Of a stretch of 64,000 nucleotides of DNA, positions 8,373 to 20,176 are shown piece by piece (the stretch's first letter is position 1; each line of letters opens with the position of its first letter). Source of the stretch: Methylorubrum suomiense (GTDB lineage: Bacteria; Pseudomonadota; Alphaproteobacteria; Rhizobiales; Beijerinckiaceae). Where the stretch lies: the NCBI RefSeq assembly GCF_022179765.1, contig NZ_BPRE01000001.1, positions 186,001 through 250,000 of the forward strand, written 5' to 3'. Below the pieces are notes generated by a model, which did not search any database, was not told the origin of the DNA, and saw nothing but the letters and a program-made list of their open reading frames with translations. Made by a program: the position numbers and the translations under genes.

Positions 8373-9224
8373 TCACCCGACCGCGCGCTTCGCCCGGGCC
8401 AGCGCGGCGTCCGCATCCCCCATGTCCGGCGCGTCGATGTGGCGGTAGCGCGCCTGGATCAGGCCGAAGGCGCCGAAGGCGAAATGGCCTGCGGCAACGA
8501 CCGCGAGCAGCACCCAGCCATAGGGCTGCGCCCTCAGCGCGGCGAAGGCACCGGACAGGCCGTGCGCCTCGGACAGCCCCTGCGTCCAGGCGGCGGTGGC
8601 GAGGAAGCCCGCGATGATGAGGAACACGACGGCGCGCGCCGCGTAGCCGAACCGGCCGACGGGCTTCGCCCAGCGCTCGCCGTCGCCGGGCAGCGACAGC
8701 CGGTCGGTCACATTGCCCTTCCAGGCCTTGGCGGCGTAGGCGAACCCGGCCGCCGCCACGCCCAGAGCCGCGAGCCCGACGAGCCAGGGCCCGAAGGGCT
8801 GGCGCAGGAGCCACGCGGTCCAGTCCTGCACCCCGTCCCCGCCGGCGGAGGCCCGGCCGATGCCGAAGGCGAGCCGGCCGGCGGTGAGGGCGAGGCCGGC
8901 ATAGACGACGGCGCTGATCAGGTGCGCCCCCCGCACCGCCAGCGCTTTGGGCGCATTGCCACGATGGTCGGCATCGGTGACGCCCTCGACGAGGCGCCAG
9001 AGCGCAAACCCCGCGAGACCGAGGGCGATCAGCCCGACCACGACGGCACCGAACGGCCCGCCGAGCACGGCCCGCAGCGCGCCTTTGCTGTCACCGGCCG
9101 CGCCACCTTGGCCGAGCGCCGCGAGCAGGGCAAGGACGCCCACGACGCAATAGACGAGACCGCGCGCTCCGAAGCCGAAGCGGGCGAGATGTTCGAGGGC
9201 GTTGTCGTTCCGACTCCAGGCCAT
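8373..9224 (-). CDS. DUF1206 membrane protein
   Basis: A 283-residue integral membrane protein built of three internal repeats of two helices each. Each repeat begins with an aromatic/glycine element like RFGFGARGLVYCVVGVLAL, RGAHLISAVVYAGLALTA or RFGYAARAVVFLIIAGFL. That is the layout of the DUF1206 family, for which no biochemical role is established. The six helices are clear from hydrophobicity. It is followed closely by the small gene ending at 9230 on the same strand, but is separate from the glycine-rich gene, with which it converges. Confidence 0.85.
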   Translation of the reverse strand: MAWSRNDNALEHLARFGFGARGLVYCVVGVLALLAALGQGGAAGDSKGALRAVLGGPFGAVVVGLIALGLAGFALWRLVEGVTDADHRGNAPKALAVRGAHLISAVVYAGLALTAGRLAFGIGRASAGGDGVQDWTAWLLRQPFGPWLVGLAALGVAAAGFAYAAKAWKGNVTDRLSLPGDGERWAKPVGRFGYAARAVVFLIIAGFLATAAWTQGLSEAHGLSGAFAALRAQPYGWVLLAVVAAGHFAFGAFGLIQARYRHIDAPDMGDADAALARAKRAVG

Positions 9225-9229
9225 CCGGG

Positions 9230-9607
9230 TCAGTCGCGCTCACGCGCGGGCTTGCCCGCCAGCGCCACGTAGAAGCCGAGCCCGTCGCCCGCCGGCAAGG
9301 TCTGCAGGCGCTCGATCCAGCCCCGCCGCTTGGCGTCCAGCAGCAGGCGCCCGACCGGCTGGAACAGGGTTTCGCCCCCGCCCTCCGGCGGTGCGGCGAG
9401 GCGCACCGCCACCGTCTTGCCCTTGGCGAAGCGGCTGCGCTCCAGCATGTCGCCGATCGAGGCCTCCGCCGTCGGGCGGTTGGCCTCGCGCAGGTCGAGC
9501 ACGGATTCGGCGTCGGTGACGCCGAGGGAGCCGCGCAGCTTGTTGGCGTAGAAATCTTCGAAATGGGGCAAGGGCGGACCGCTCGCGTCAGAAGTCGATG
9601 TCGTCAT
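9230..9607 (-). CDS. Hypothetical protein overlapping an Uma2 gene
   Basis: I do not recognise this 125-residue protein. It is soluble and mixed alpha/beta, with a central run ASIGDMLERSRFAKGKTVAV and a terminal LGFYVALAGKPARERD. The ATG at 9607 lies inside the end of the upstream Uma2 gene (20-base overlap), so the two are probably translated together. An upstream in-frame start would put its N-terminus even deeper in the Uma2 frame. The downstream neighbour, DUF1206, starts six bases after its stop. Base composition matches the chromosome. Its presence in a co-directional block suggests it is real. Confidence 0.6.
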   Translation of the reverse strand: MTTSTSDASGPPLPHFEDFYANKLRGSLGVTDAESVLDLREANRPTAEASIGDMLERSRFAKGKTVAVRLAAPPEGGGETLFQPVGRLLLDAKRRGWIERLQTLPAGDGLGFYVALAGKPARERD

Positions 9608-10142
9608 AGATGTCGGCAACGGCGAGCCGGCCGCCGAGTTCAGGCAGATCGATCGTCTCGCCGGGGCCACGGGCCTGCTTCGTCCCATCCCCACCCGCCT
9701 CTCGACGCCACGCTTCGATGCGCGGCTCGTCCTGATAGACGATCAGGAGCACCCGAAGCGAGGCGATGCTGCGACAGAAATCGGTCTTGCGGCTCATGGT
9801 CGAGGCAGAGAGCATCTCGGCCACGAGGACGGGATCGCGGGCGTAGCCCTCTCGCAGCATCGACCCACACCGGATCATCACGTCCGGGATCGGTGCGAAG
9901 GTATCCATCGCATCGCTCAGCGCCGCAATTCCCGGGATCGCACGGCCACCGCGATCACGCGCAACCGATGCGAGATGTCGAAGCTGGTTCGCGACGTTCA
10001 TCGGATGCCGCTCGCTCGGCGGCGCCATGAGCATGGGTTCGCCGTCGATGAGCGCCCAACGCTCCTCGTCGGGCCGCCCCGCGCCCCATTCCTGATACTC
10101 CGCAACGCCCATGCCGGGGTCGCGCCGAACCGCCACGGCCAT
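9588..10142 (-). CDS. Uma2-family (DUF820) putative endonuclease, copy 1
   Basis: A 184-residue protein of the Uma2/DUF820 family, a PD-(D/E)XK nuclease-like fold. The usual features are present: the opening MAVAVRRDPGMGVAEYQEW, an acidic EERWALIDGEPMLM, then PIPDVMIRC, and the core DPVLVAEMLSASTMSRKTD holding the Glu...Lys pair. The family was defined largely from cyanobacterial and actinobacterial expansions; its role is not settled. I chose the ATG at 10142 because the same opening occurs at the start of the next copy. The two copies look like an old tandem duplication. Confidence 0.8.
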   Translation of the reverse strand: MAVAVRRDPGMGVAEYQEWGAGRPDEERWALIDGEPMLMAPPSERHPMNVANQLRHLASVARDRGGRAIPGIAALSDAMDTFAPIPDVMIRCGSMLREGYARDPVLVAEMLSASTMSRKTDFCRSIASLRVLLIVYQDEPRIEAWRREAGGDGTKQARGPGETIDLPELGGRLAVADIYDDIDF

Positions 10143-10212
10143 TGCCGATCCTCCAGAGGAGCTCGTGGAGGCTAGCATCCGCTCGGCGAGCAGCCAATGC
10201 GGGCATCGACGC

Positions 10213-10773
10213 TCAGAAGTCGATCCCGTCGTAGACATCTGCCACGGCGAGAGCACCGCCAAGTTCGGGCAGGTCAATGGACTCGCCGGAGCCGGCAAAT
10301 CGCAGAGTCCACTCGGCCGCCCGTCGCCAGACCTCGATCCGTGCCTCGTCCGGATAGATCAGAAGGAGCGTCTGGAGAGACGGGACCGATTGATAGAAGT
10401 CCGCCTTGTATCCGCGATCGTTGATCATGGTGGAGGGCGAGAGCACTTCGGCCACCAGAAGCGGATCGCTCACGTAGCCGTCCTTCAGTGCGACCCCGCA
10501 GTGCACCAGCGCATCCGGGATCGGCGCATAATCGTCGAACGCGTCGCTCAGGACGGCGAGGTTGGACAGGGCCCAGCAGCCTCGCGGACGGGCGAGGCGA
10601 CGCAAGGCCGCTTCAAGGTTAGAGACGATCTGCTGATGCCGGTAAGCCGGCGGGGCCATCATCACCGGCACGCCGTCGATCAGCTCCCAGCGCTCGCCTT
10701 CGGGCCGGGCGGCCACCCATTCCTTGTATTCGGCCACCCGCATACGGGTGTCGCGCCGAACCGCAACAGCCAT
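10213..10773 (-). CDS. Uma2-family (DUF820) putative endonuclease, copy 2
   Basis: A 186-residue paralogue of the gene just downstream, with the same opening (MAVAVRRDTRMRVAEYKEW) and same ending (ALAVADVYDGIDF versus RLAVADIYDDIDF). The likely catalytic core is DPLLVAEVLSPSTMINDRGYK, closer to the family consensus than copy 1 because it keeps the SPST form. The start is the ATG at 10773, six codons inside the longest frame, chosen by alignment with copy 1. A 70-base gap separates the copies. The biological role is unknown. Confidence 0.8.
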   Translation of the reverse strand: MAVAVRRDTRMRVAEYKEWVAARPEGERWELIDGVPVMMAPPAYRHQQIVSNLEAALRRLARPRGCWALSNLAVLSDAFDDYAPIPDALVHCGVALKDGYVSDPLLVAEVLSPSTMINDRGYKADFYQSVPSLQTLLLIYPDEARIEVWRRAAEWTLRFAGSGESIDLPELGGALAVADVYDGIDF

Positions 10774-10847
10774 CGCCCGAGCCTCCGCCACAAGACCTGC
10801 AGCGTAGCATCGCGGGGCCGCCCTGTCGCGGGCGGCCCCGTCTCACC

Positions 10848-12296
10848 TCAGCGGTGGACCAGCACGTTGCGGAACTGCCAGGGATCGCTCGTGTCGATGT
10901 ACTCCGGGAACAGGCCGGGGCGGTCGGTGAGCGGGGTCCAGTCGGTGTAGACGCCGACGACCGGGCCGAGATACGGCGTCTGCACTTCGAGGCAGCGGCG
11001 GAAATCGATCTCGTCGGCCTCGACGATGCCGGCCTCCGGGTTCTCCAGGGCCCAGACCATGCCGGCGAGCACGGCGCTGGTCACCTGAAGGCCCGTCGCG
11101 TTCTGGTAGGGGGCGACGCGGCGGGTCTCCTCGATGGAGAGCTGCGAGCCGTACCAATAGGCGTTCTTCTCGTGGCCGTAGAGCAGCACGCCGAGCTCGT
11201 CGATGCCGTCGACGATCTCGTTCTCGTCGAGAATATGCTGCGTCTCCTGCACCTTGCCGGCATTGCCCCACATCTCGTGGAGCGAGAGGACGGCGTCGTT
11301 GGCCGGGTGGTAGGCGTAGTGGCAGGTCGGGCGGTAGACCGCCTCACCGTTCTCGCGCACGGTGTAGTAGTCGGCGATCGAGATCGCCTCGTTGTGGGTG
11401 ACGAGGAAGCCGAACTGCGCGCCGACGGTGGGCACCCAGGTGCGGACGCGGGTGTCGGCGCCGGGCTGGAGCAGGAAGATCGCGCAGCGCGAGCCCTTGG
11501 TCTGGCCCTCGGCATTCGCCGGCTTCCAGGTCTCGTGCGTGCCCCAGCCGAGCTCCGCCGGCTGGTTGCCCTCGGAGACGAAGCCCTCGACCGACCACGT
11601 GTTGACGAACACGCCCATGGGCTTGGGATGCTTGGCCCGCTGAGTGTCGCGCTCGGCGATATGGACACCCTTCACGCCGACCTTGTGCATCAGCGCCGCC
11701 CATTCCTCACGGGTCTTGGGCTCCGGATCGGTGACGCCGGTATCCTTGGCGATGTTCAGGAGCGCCTGCTTGACGAACCAGGACACCATGCCGGGATTGG
11801 CGCCGCAGCACGACACCGCGGTCGGGCCGCCCGGCGACGCACGACGGGCGTCGAGAATGTTCTCCCGCAGCGCGTAGTTGGTGCGGTCGGCCTGGGTGAG
11901 GCTCTTGTCGAAGTAGAAGCCGGCCCAGGGCTCGGCCACGGTGTCGATGTAGAGCGCGCCGAGTTCGCGGCAGAGCTCGAGGATGTCGCGCGACGAGGTG
12001 TCGACCGAGAGGTTCACGCAGAAGCCCTGGCCGCCGCCCTCGGTGAGAAGGGGGGTCAGGACATCGCGGTAGTTTTCCTTCGTCAGCGCCACCTGCTCGA
12101 AGCGCAGGCCGTGCTGCTCGGCGAGATCCTTGTGCGCGTCGGAGGGCTCGACCACCGTGAAACGGTTCTTGTCGTAGGTGAAATGCCGCTCGATCAGGGG
12201 AAGCGTGCCGCGACCGATCGAACCGAAGCCGATCATCACGATCGGACCGGTGATGTGGCCGTGGACGGGCCAATCCTTCTGCTGACCGTCGGACAT
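10848..12296 (-). CDS. hss: Homospermidine synthase
   Basis: A 482-residue, NAD-dependent enzyme joining two putrescine units (or spermidine and putrescine) into homospermidine, a major polyamine of many alphaproteobacteria. The protein has the N-terminal Rossmann motif MIGFGSIGRG at about residues 21-30 and the saccharopine-dehydrogenase-like body. Further family segments include VDTSSRDILELCRELGALYIDTVAEPW-type text around residues 100-130 (not a single motif), CCGANPGMVSWFVKQAL and GSQLSIEETRRVAPYQNAT. Length agrees with bacterial enzymes. The ATG at 12296 is chosen because the upstream in-frame extension is not protein-like. Transcribed alone, with about 270 bases upstream. Confidence 0.93.
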   Translation of the reverse strand: MSDGQQKDWPVHGHITGPIVMIGFGSIGRGTLPLIERHFTYDKNRFTVVEPSDAHKDLAEQHGLRFEQVALTKENYRDVLTPLLTEGGGQGFCVNLSVDTSSRDILELCRELGALYIDTVAEPWAGFYFDKSLTQADRTNYALRENILDARRASPGGPTAVSCCGANPGMVSWFVKQALLNIAKDTGVTDPEPKTREEWAALMHKVGVKGVHIAERDTQRAKHPKPMGVFVNTWSVEGFVSEGNQPAELGWGTHETWKPANAEGQTKGSRCAIFLLQPGADTRVRTWVPTVGAQFGFLVTHNEAISIADYYTVRENGEAVYRPTCHYAYHPANDAVLSLHEMWGNAGKVQETQHILDENEIVDGIDELGVLLYGHEKNAYWYGSQLSIEETRRVAPYQNATGLQVTSAVLAGMVWALENPEAGIVEADEIDFRRCLEVQTPYLGPVVGVYTDWTPLTDRPGLFPEYIDTSDPWQFRNVLVHR

Positions 12297-12566
12297 GTGG
12301 AACCCTCCTCGTCGGGCTGCTCGTCGTATGAGAGCGGCGTCAGTGATGCCTGGAAGTGACGAGCGGATGACGGTTCGGCGCGACGCGGTCAACAGGGCGA
12401 GACAGGAGAATATTGCAAAACTGTGAAGGTCTCGGCGCGTCGGCATGACCTGCATGCAGGTCTGCGGCGGACATCCCATGGGGCGCGCCCATCGGAGAAG
12501 CGCCTATATTGCACCGCAACAAGGGAGCGACGCCCAGGATCCAAGCCGCACAGGGGATCCGAGCCC

Positions 12567-12749
12567 ATGCTGACCATTCTGACCGCCCAGCCCGTCCATC
12601 CGGAGGTCGAGACGATCGACCGCGATCCGGGCATCATCACCCTCCTCGCCGCCCTCGTCCGCAGCGCCCGTCGATCTGCGGGTGGTCGCGCGGGCGAAGG
12701 GATCGGCCTGTTCGCCTCGGCCACGGCCTGGCCGCACAACGCGCGCTGA
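12567..12749 (+). CDS. Possible small protein
   Basis: A 60-residue frame preceded by AGGGGA nine bases ahead of the ATG. It opens with a plausible sequence (MLTILTAQPVHPEVETIDRD), but the second half is Arg/Ala/Gly-rich and could be chance. No family is recognised. It lies between divergent hss and the palindromic repeat at 12816. Treat as tentative. Confidence 0.3.
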   Translation: MLTILTAQPVHPEVETIDRDPGIITLLAALVRSARRSAGGRAGEGIGLFASATAWPHNAR

Positions 12750-12815
12750 TTCTCTCGGAAGGCACGGCACGGCCGATGGATCGGCAGTACCGTAGGCCGA
12801 CCCAATCCCCCTGAC

Positions 12816-12917
12816 CCTGAGGTGCGTCGCCGAAGGCGGAGCCTCGAAGAAGGGCTCCAGCCAGCCGCACGATCCCTGGAGACCTCCTTCGAGGCCGCTT
12901 CGCGGCACCTCAGGATG
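12816..12917. repeat. Interspersed palindromic repeat, copy 1
   Basis: About 102 bases with outer arms CCTGAGGTGC and GCACCTCAGG and inner arms around CCTCGAAGAAGGGCTCCAG and CTGGAGACCTCCTTCGAGG. It is one of three copies in this window (others near 43967 and 56523). The family folds into a long cruciform or RNA hairpin. Copies like this are typical intergenic elements in Methylobacterium-type genomes. It lies downstream of the glgP stop. Confidence 0.8.
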
Positions 12918-13010
12918 TGGGGGATGGGTGGGAGAGGCGTGGACATGAAACGGGCAGGGACGGCACCCGCCTCCCCTGCCCGCTTTGCGTTTCCGATCGA
13001 GACGTGAGCG

Positions 13011-15545
<2,535 letters not shown>

Positions 15546-15881
15546 TGGACTAACCCCCTTCGTCGCAGCCGATTTGATCGGAAATGCATCGTACCCTGCC
15601 CGCTTCTTGTGGCGGGACGAGGACCGACGGCCCTGCGCCCGCACGGTGTTGCGGATGCAGAGACTTGTCGAGATACATCGGGCCGAGATCGCCTTTGCAA
15701 GCGCCGTGCCCGTGAGGCTGTGTCCTGGTTGACACAAGATCCCCGGTTTCGCAGGGCCCCAGACCGCGAATTGAGCCCTCTCACTTGAAGACTAGCTGAA
15801 CGGCCCTACCCCACTTGTAAGAAAGCGTACCGATGGCGTCCCATCTTGGGACGACCCCGGTGCCGACGCCCGGGAGGTTCG
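15546..15881. other. Intergenic region between glgP and GH13 gene
   Basis: About 336 bases between divergent starts. It must hold both promoters. I found no clear promoter motif, RNA gene or repeat in it. Confidence 0.35.
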
Positions 15882-17498
15882 ATGCCCGAGACGATCTGGT
15901 GGAAGACCGGGACCGTCTATCAGGTCTATCCGCGCTCGTTTCAGGACACGAACGGCGACGGTGTGGGCGATCTGCCCGGCATCACCGCGCGGCTCGAGCA
16001 CCTCGCCTGGCTCGGCGTCGATGCGGTGTGGATCTCGCCGTTCTACCGCTCGCCGATGGCCGATTTCGGCTACGATGTGGCCGATTACCGGGCGGTCGAT
16101 CCGCTCTTCGGCACCCTCGAGGATTTCGATGCGCTGATCGCCGAGGCGCATCGGCGCAAGCTCAAAGTCATCCTCGATTTCGTCCCGAACCATTCCTCGA
16201 TCGCGCATCCCTGGTTCGTCGAAAGTCGGGCGAGCCGCGAGAATCCGAAGCGCGACTGGTATCTCTGGCGCGATCCGGCGCCGGATGGCGGACCGCCCAA
16301 CAACTGGCTCTCGAATTTCGGCGGACCGGCTTGGACCCGGGACGAGGCGAGCGGCCAATATTACTACCACGCCTTCCTCGCCGAGCAGCCGGACCTCAAC
16401 TGGCGCAATCCGGAGGTGCGCGCGGCGATGCACGACGTGCTGCGCTTCTGGCTGGAGCGGGGCGTCGACGGCTTTCGCGTCGACGTGATCTGGCACCTCA
16501 TCAAGGACGAGGGATTCCGCGACAATCCGCAGAACCCGGACTTCGCGCCGCATCAGCCCGGCATCAACCGGTTCTCCCAGGTGTATTCCTGCGATCGGCC
16601 GGAGGTGATCGAGGTGATCAGCGGCATGCGCGCCGTGCTTCGGGAGTTCGGCGAGCGGGTGCTGATCGGCGAAATCTACCTGCCGGTCGAGAGGCTCGTG
16701 ACCTATTACGGTCCGGATTTGGAAGCGGCCGACCTGCCGTTCAACTTCCAGCTTCTCGAAACACCCTGGCAGGCCGATGCCGTTGCCGCCCTGGTGGCGG
16801 AATACGAGGCGGCGCTCCCCGAGGGCGGCTGGCCCAATTGGGTGCTCGGCAACCACGACCGCCCCCGCATCGCCGCCCGCGTCGGCGATGCGCAGGCGCG
16901 GGTCGCCGCCATGCTGCTCCTGACGCTGCGTGGGACGCCGACGCTGTATTACGGTGACGAGATCGGCCTCGGTCACGTGCCGATCCCCCCGGACCGCGTG
17001 CAGGATCCCTGGGAACGCAACGAGCCCGGCCACGGACGTGACCCGGTGCGCACACCGATGCAGTGGGACGACAGCCGGCATGCCGGCTTCAGTGCCGTCG
17101 AGCCGTGGCTGCCGCAGACGGAGGATGCCGAGCGGCGCAACGTCGATGCGATGCGAGACGATTCCCGCTCGATTCTGACCCTCTACCGACGCCTGCTGTC
17201 GCTGCGCCGCGATCATCCCGCTTTGTCGGTCGGCGGCTGGCGGAGCGTCCCCCTCCCCCCCAGCCTTGCCACCGAAGTGTTTGCCTACGAGCGATTCGAG
17301 GGTGACGAAACCTTGCGCATCCTGCTCAATTTCGGGAGCGCCGAACGGAGTATTCCCCTCGAGGACGATGCGGCCAAGCAGGAGACTTGGAGCGTCCTGC
17401 TCTCGACCCGACCGGGACGCGCGGGCGAGGCGACCGGCAATGTGCTGCACCTGTCTCCCGACGAGGGCGTGGTTCTGCGTGCGCATCCGTCCAGCTGA
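15882..17498 (+). CDS. GH13 alpha-glucosidase (oligo-1,6-glucosidase-like)
   Basis: A cytoplasmic alpha-amylase-family enzyme of 538 residues, typical for the alpha-glucosidase/oligo-1,6-glucosidase/dextran glucosidase branch. Region I is DFVPNHSS, region II GFRVDVIW with the catalytic nucleophile Asp, region III LIGEIYLP with the acid/base Glu, and region IV LGNHDRPR with the transition-state Asp. It probably trims alpha-linked glucose from maltodextrin ends. The ATG at 15882 has GGGAGG five bases upstream. It precedes glgA on the same strand and lies opposite glgP. No signal peptide is seen. Substrate preference (alpha-1,4 or alpha-1,6) cannot be told from sequence. Confidence 0.9.
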   Translation: MPETIWWKTGTVYQVYPRSFQDTNGDGVGDLPGITARLEHLAWLGVDAVWISPFYRSPMADFGYDVADYRAVDPLFGTLEDFDALIAEAHRRKLKVILDFVPNHSSIAHPWFVESRASRENPKRDWYLWRDPAPDGGPPNNWLSNFGGPAWTRDEASGQYYYHAFLAEQPDLNWRNPEVRAAMHDVLRFWLERGVDGFRVDVIWHLIKDEGFRDNPQNPDFAPHQPGINRFSQVYSCDRPEVIEVISGMRAVLREFGERVLIGEIYLPVERLVTYYGPDLEAADLPFNFQLLETPWQADAVAALVAEYEAALPEGGWPNWVLGNHDRPRIAARVGDAQARVAAMLLLTLRGTPTLYYGDEIGLGHVPIPPDRVQDPWERNEPGHGRDPVRTPMQWDDSRHAGFSAVEPWLPQTEDAERRNVDAMRDDSRSILTLYRRLLSLRRDHPALSVGGWRSVPLPPSLATEVFAYERFEGDETLRILLNFGSAERSIPLEDDAAKQETWSVLLSTRPGRAGEATGNVLHLSPDEGVVLRAHPSS

Positions 17499-17621
17499 TG
17501 ATGCCCGCGCGCAACGCATGAGTTCCATGACGCAACTGCAGACGTCCGGCGGCGAATGTTAATCTGAACATGGCCTGAATTGTGCGATGCAACGGAACAG
17601 AAGCCCTTCCGGAGCATTGTG

Positions 17622-19217
17622 ATGCTGAGCGCGGCGGTAGCGAACGAACCGGTTCGTAGACGTCGTCAGGTGCGTGGGGGCGAGCCGATGGCGTATGTGG
17701 ATCTCGGCGAGCGGCTCGCTGCCGAGTTACCGACGCATTCCGCATTCGGCTCCGAACTTCAGAACGAACGCTCCCTTCTCCCCCGCATTCTCTACGCCAC
17801 GCCGGAAATGGCGGATTTCGTGAAGACCGGCGGCCTCGGTGAGGTCGCGGGCGCGCTGCCGCGTGCCCTGCGGCGTCACTACGATGTGCGGGTGCTGATC
17901 CCCGGTTATGCCAGCGTACTGGCCGGACTGCAGGGTCTCACCATCGTGGCCCGGCTCGGCGCCTTCGCGGGCGTGCCGGCCTGCGATCTCGGCTACGGCA
18001 CGACCCCGGACGGACTCGGCGTCTACGTGCTGATCGCTCCCGATCTCTACGTACGCGATGGCACGCCTTACGGCGATGCGCGCGGCGATTTCGGCGACAA
18101 CGACCTGCGCTTCGCCCGCCTCGGCCGCGCTGCCGCCGAACTGGCCGCCGGCCTCGACCCCTTCTGGTCGGCCGACCTCCTGCATCTCAACGATTGGCAG
18201 ACCGCCCTGGCACCGGCCTACATGGCCTGGCTCGGCATCCGCCGTCCGAGCGTCCTGACGATCCACAACCTCGCCTATCAGGGACTGTTTCCGCGCGAGC
18301 ATCTCGGGCGGATCGGGGCGCCGGACTACGCATTCCAGATGGACGGGGTGGAGTTCTACGGCCAGCTGTCGTTTCTGAAGGCGGGCCTCTACCACGCCTC
18401 GCACGTCACCACCGTGAGCGACACCTACGCCCGCGAGATCACCACCCCCGAGGGCGGTTGCGGCCTCGACGGATTGCTGCGGACCCGTGCGGCGCAGGGA
18501 CGGCTCACCGGCATCCTCAACGGGATCGACGAGAGCTGGGACCCGCGCACCGATCCGCATCTGGCCACGCCGTTCGAGGCGGATGACTGGAAGGGCAAGC
18601 GCGCCAATGCCGACGAGGTGCGCAAGCAGTTCGGCATGGCGGTCTCGCGCGGGCCGCTCTTCGCCATCGTCTCCCGCCTCGTCCATCAGAAGGGCATCGA
18701 TCTCAGCATCGCCGCGGCGGAATCCATCGTCGCCGAGGGCGGTCAGCTGGTGGTGATCGGCCAGGGCGAGGGCCGCTTCGAGGAAGCCTTGCGCGATCTC
18801 GCCGGCCGCCATCCCGACCATGTCGGCGTCCATGTGGGCTTCCGCGAGACCGAGGCGCGCCGCATCTTCGCCGGCAGCGACTTCCTGCTGATGCCGTCGC
18901 GCTTCGAGCCCTGCGGACTGGCGCAGATGTATGCCCAGCGCTTCGGCTCCCTGCCGATCGTGCGCCGCACCGGCGGCCTCAACGATACCGTCGAGGACGG
19001 GGTGACGGGCTTCACCTTCGCCGACGCCTCGCCCCGGGGCCTGACCTCGGCGATCACCCGCGCCTTCGCGACATTCGGCCAGAAGAAGCGGCTCAACGCC
19101 ATGCGGCGCACGGCGATGTCGCGCGAGTTCGGCTGGGACCAGGCGGCGCTCAACTATTGCGGCCTCTACGCCCGCGCCTTCGGCAACAACGCGGCCCGGC
19201 GTTGGAAGGCGGCCTGA
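17622..19217 (+). CDS. glgA: Glycogen synthase (GT5)
   Basis: The ADP-glucose-dependent enzyme that builds alpha-1,4-glucan, 531 residues. It has the GT5 start motif FVKTGGLGEVAGALPRAL, the HxxY-type loop TIHNLAYQG, LHLNDWQTAL and, near the C-terminus, the nucleotide-binding PSRFEPCGLAQMYAQRFG followed by RRTGGLNDTV. The catalytic start region is preceded by about 50 residues that do not match the usual N-terminus. I chose the ATG at 17622 because GGAG precedes it; an ATG at 17688 with the same frame would shorten this extension. Together with glgP and the GH13 enzyme it makes a partial glycogen cycle. I see no glgB or glgC in the window. Confidence 0.92.
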   Translation: MLSAAVANEPVRRRRQVRGGEPMAYVDLGERLAAELPTHSAFGSELQNERSLLPRILYATPEMADFVKTGGLGEVAGALPRALRRHYDVRVLIPGYASVLAGLQGLTIVARLGAFAGVPACDLGYGTTPDGLGVYVLIAPDLYVRDGTPYGDARGDFGDNDLRFARLGRAAAELAAGLDPFWSADLLHLNDWQTALAPAYMAWLGIRRPSVLTIHNLAYQGLFPREHLGRIGAPDYAFQMDGVEFYGQLSFLKAGLYHASHVTTVSDTYAREITTPEGGCGLDGLLRTRAAQGRLTGILNGIDESWDPRTDPHLATPFEADDWKGKRANADEVRKQFGMAVSRGPLFAIVSRLVHQKGIDLSIAAAESIVAEGGQLVVIGQGEGRFEEALRDLAGRHPDHVGVHVGFRETEARRIFAGSDFLLMPSRFEPCGLAQMYAQRFGSLPIVRRTGGLNDTVEDGVTGFTFADASPRGLTSAITRAFATFGQKKRLNAMRRTAMSREFGWDQAALNYCGLYARAFGNNAARRWKAA

Positions 19218-19275
19218 ACGACCGTTTTGGGAGCATGCCGGCGAAACGCAGCGGCGTCTTCCGCGTTGTGCGCCC

Positions 19276-20067
19276 ATGGATGCATTCGTAGCGATTCCGC
19301 GCAGCAATCCGCTGATCCGCAAGCTGCGGCACGGCGTCGATCTCGACGATGGTGACCGCGCCCTCCTCGCCGGACTGTTCCGCCCGGGGCGCACGCTGGA
19401 ACCGCAACAGGATATCGTCCGGGCCGGAGAGCCGGCGGCGGGCGTCCATCTCGTCGTCGAGGGCTTCGCCTTCCGCTACAAGCTCGTCGGGGACGGGCGG
19501 CGCCAGATCCTCGGCCTGCTGATGCCGGGTGATTTCTGCGATCTGCAATCGATCGTGCTGGGGCCTTCCGATCACTACATCGCGGCGCTCACCGCCTGCA
19601 CCGTCGTCGACGTCCCCCAGGACAAGGTCGACAGCTTGGTCTTCCGCGACTCGCGGCTCGCCCGCGCCCTGTGGTGGGCGACGCTCGTCGATGAGAGCAT
19701 CCTGCGGGAATGGCTCGCCAATATGGGCCAGCGCGCCGCCGACCGGCGCATCGCCCACCTGTTCTGCGAGCTGCTGCTGCGCCAGCAGATCGTCGGCGCG
19801 GCCGGCCCGAACGACTGCGCGATGCCGATGACCCAGCCGATGCTCGCGGACATCCTGGGCATCACCACGATCCATGTGAGCCGCATCCTGCGCGACCTGC
19901 GCAGCGAGGGCTTAGTCCGGCTCCAGGACCGACGGCTCCACGTGCCGGATGTCGGGCGGTTGCGGGCCTTCTGCGACTTCGACCCGACCTATCTCCACCT
20001 CATCCGGCAGCCCGGCGAGGAGGACGAGGCCGGCGCGAGCATGGCGGGCGAGCGCCGCCGGCCCTGA
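19276..20067 (+). CDS. Crp/Fnr-family transcriptional regulator
   Basis: A 263-residue regulator with an N-terminal cyclic-nucleotide-binding-like beta-roll (about residues 25-150, LMPGDFCDLQSIVLG) and a C-terminal winged helix (about 165-240, PMLADILGITTIHVSRILRD as recognition helix, SEGLVRLQDRR as wing). It lacks the four-Cys iron-sulfur cluster motif of Fnr and the exact cAMP-binding residues are not clear. The signal is therefore unknown, as for many Methylobacterium Crp-like proteins. Neither neighbour forms a clear operon with it: glgA lies upstream at 58 bases and an aldo/keto reductase 109 bases downstream. Confidence 0.88.
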   Translation: MDAFVAIPRSNPLIRKLRHGVDLDDGDRALLAGLFRPGRTLEPQQDIVRAGEPAAGVHLVVEGFAFRYKLVGDGRRQILGLLMPGDFCDLQSIVLGPSDHYIAALTACTVVDVPQDKVDSLVFRDSRLARALWWATLVDESILREWLANMGQRAADRRIAHLFCELLLRQQIVGAAGPNDCAMPMTQPMLADILGITTIHVSRILRDLRSEGLVRLQDRRLHVPDVGRLRAFCDFDPTYLHLIRQPGEEDEAGASMAGERRRP

Positions 20068-20176
20068 TCCTGACGCAGCCCAGCCCCGGCAGCGGGGTGG
20101 CTGTACGACAAGAAAAATATTGCCGATGCCCGGATGCTCTTCGAACTTCGTCTCGGACCGTGCACAGGCAAGCCTC

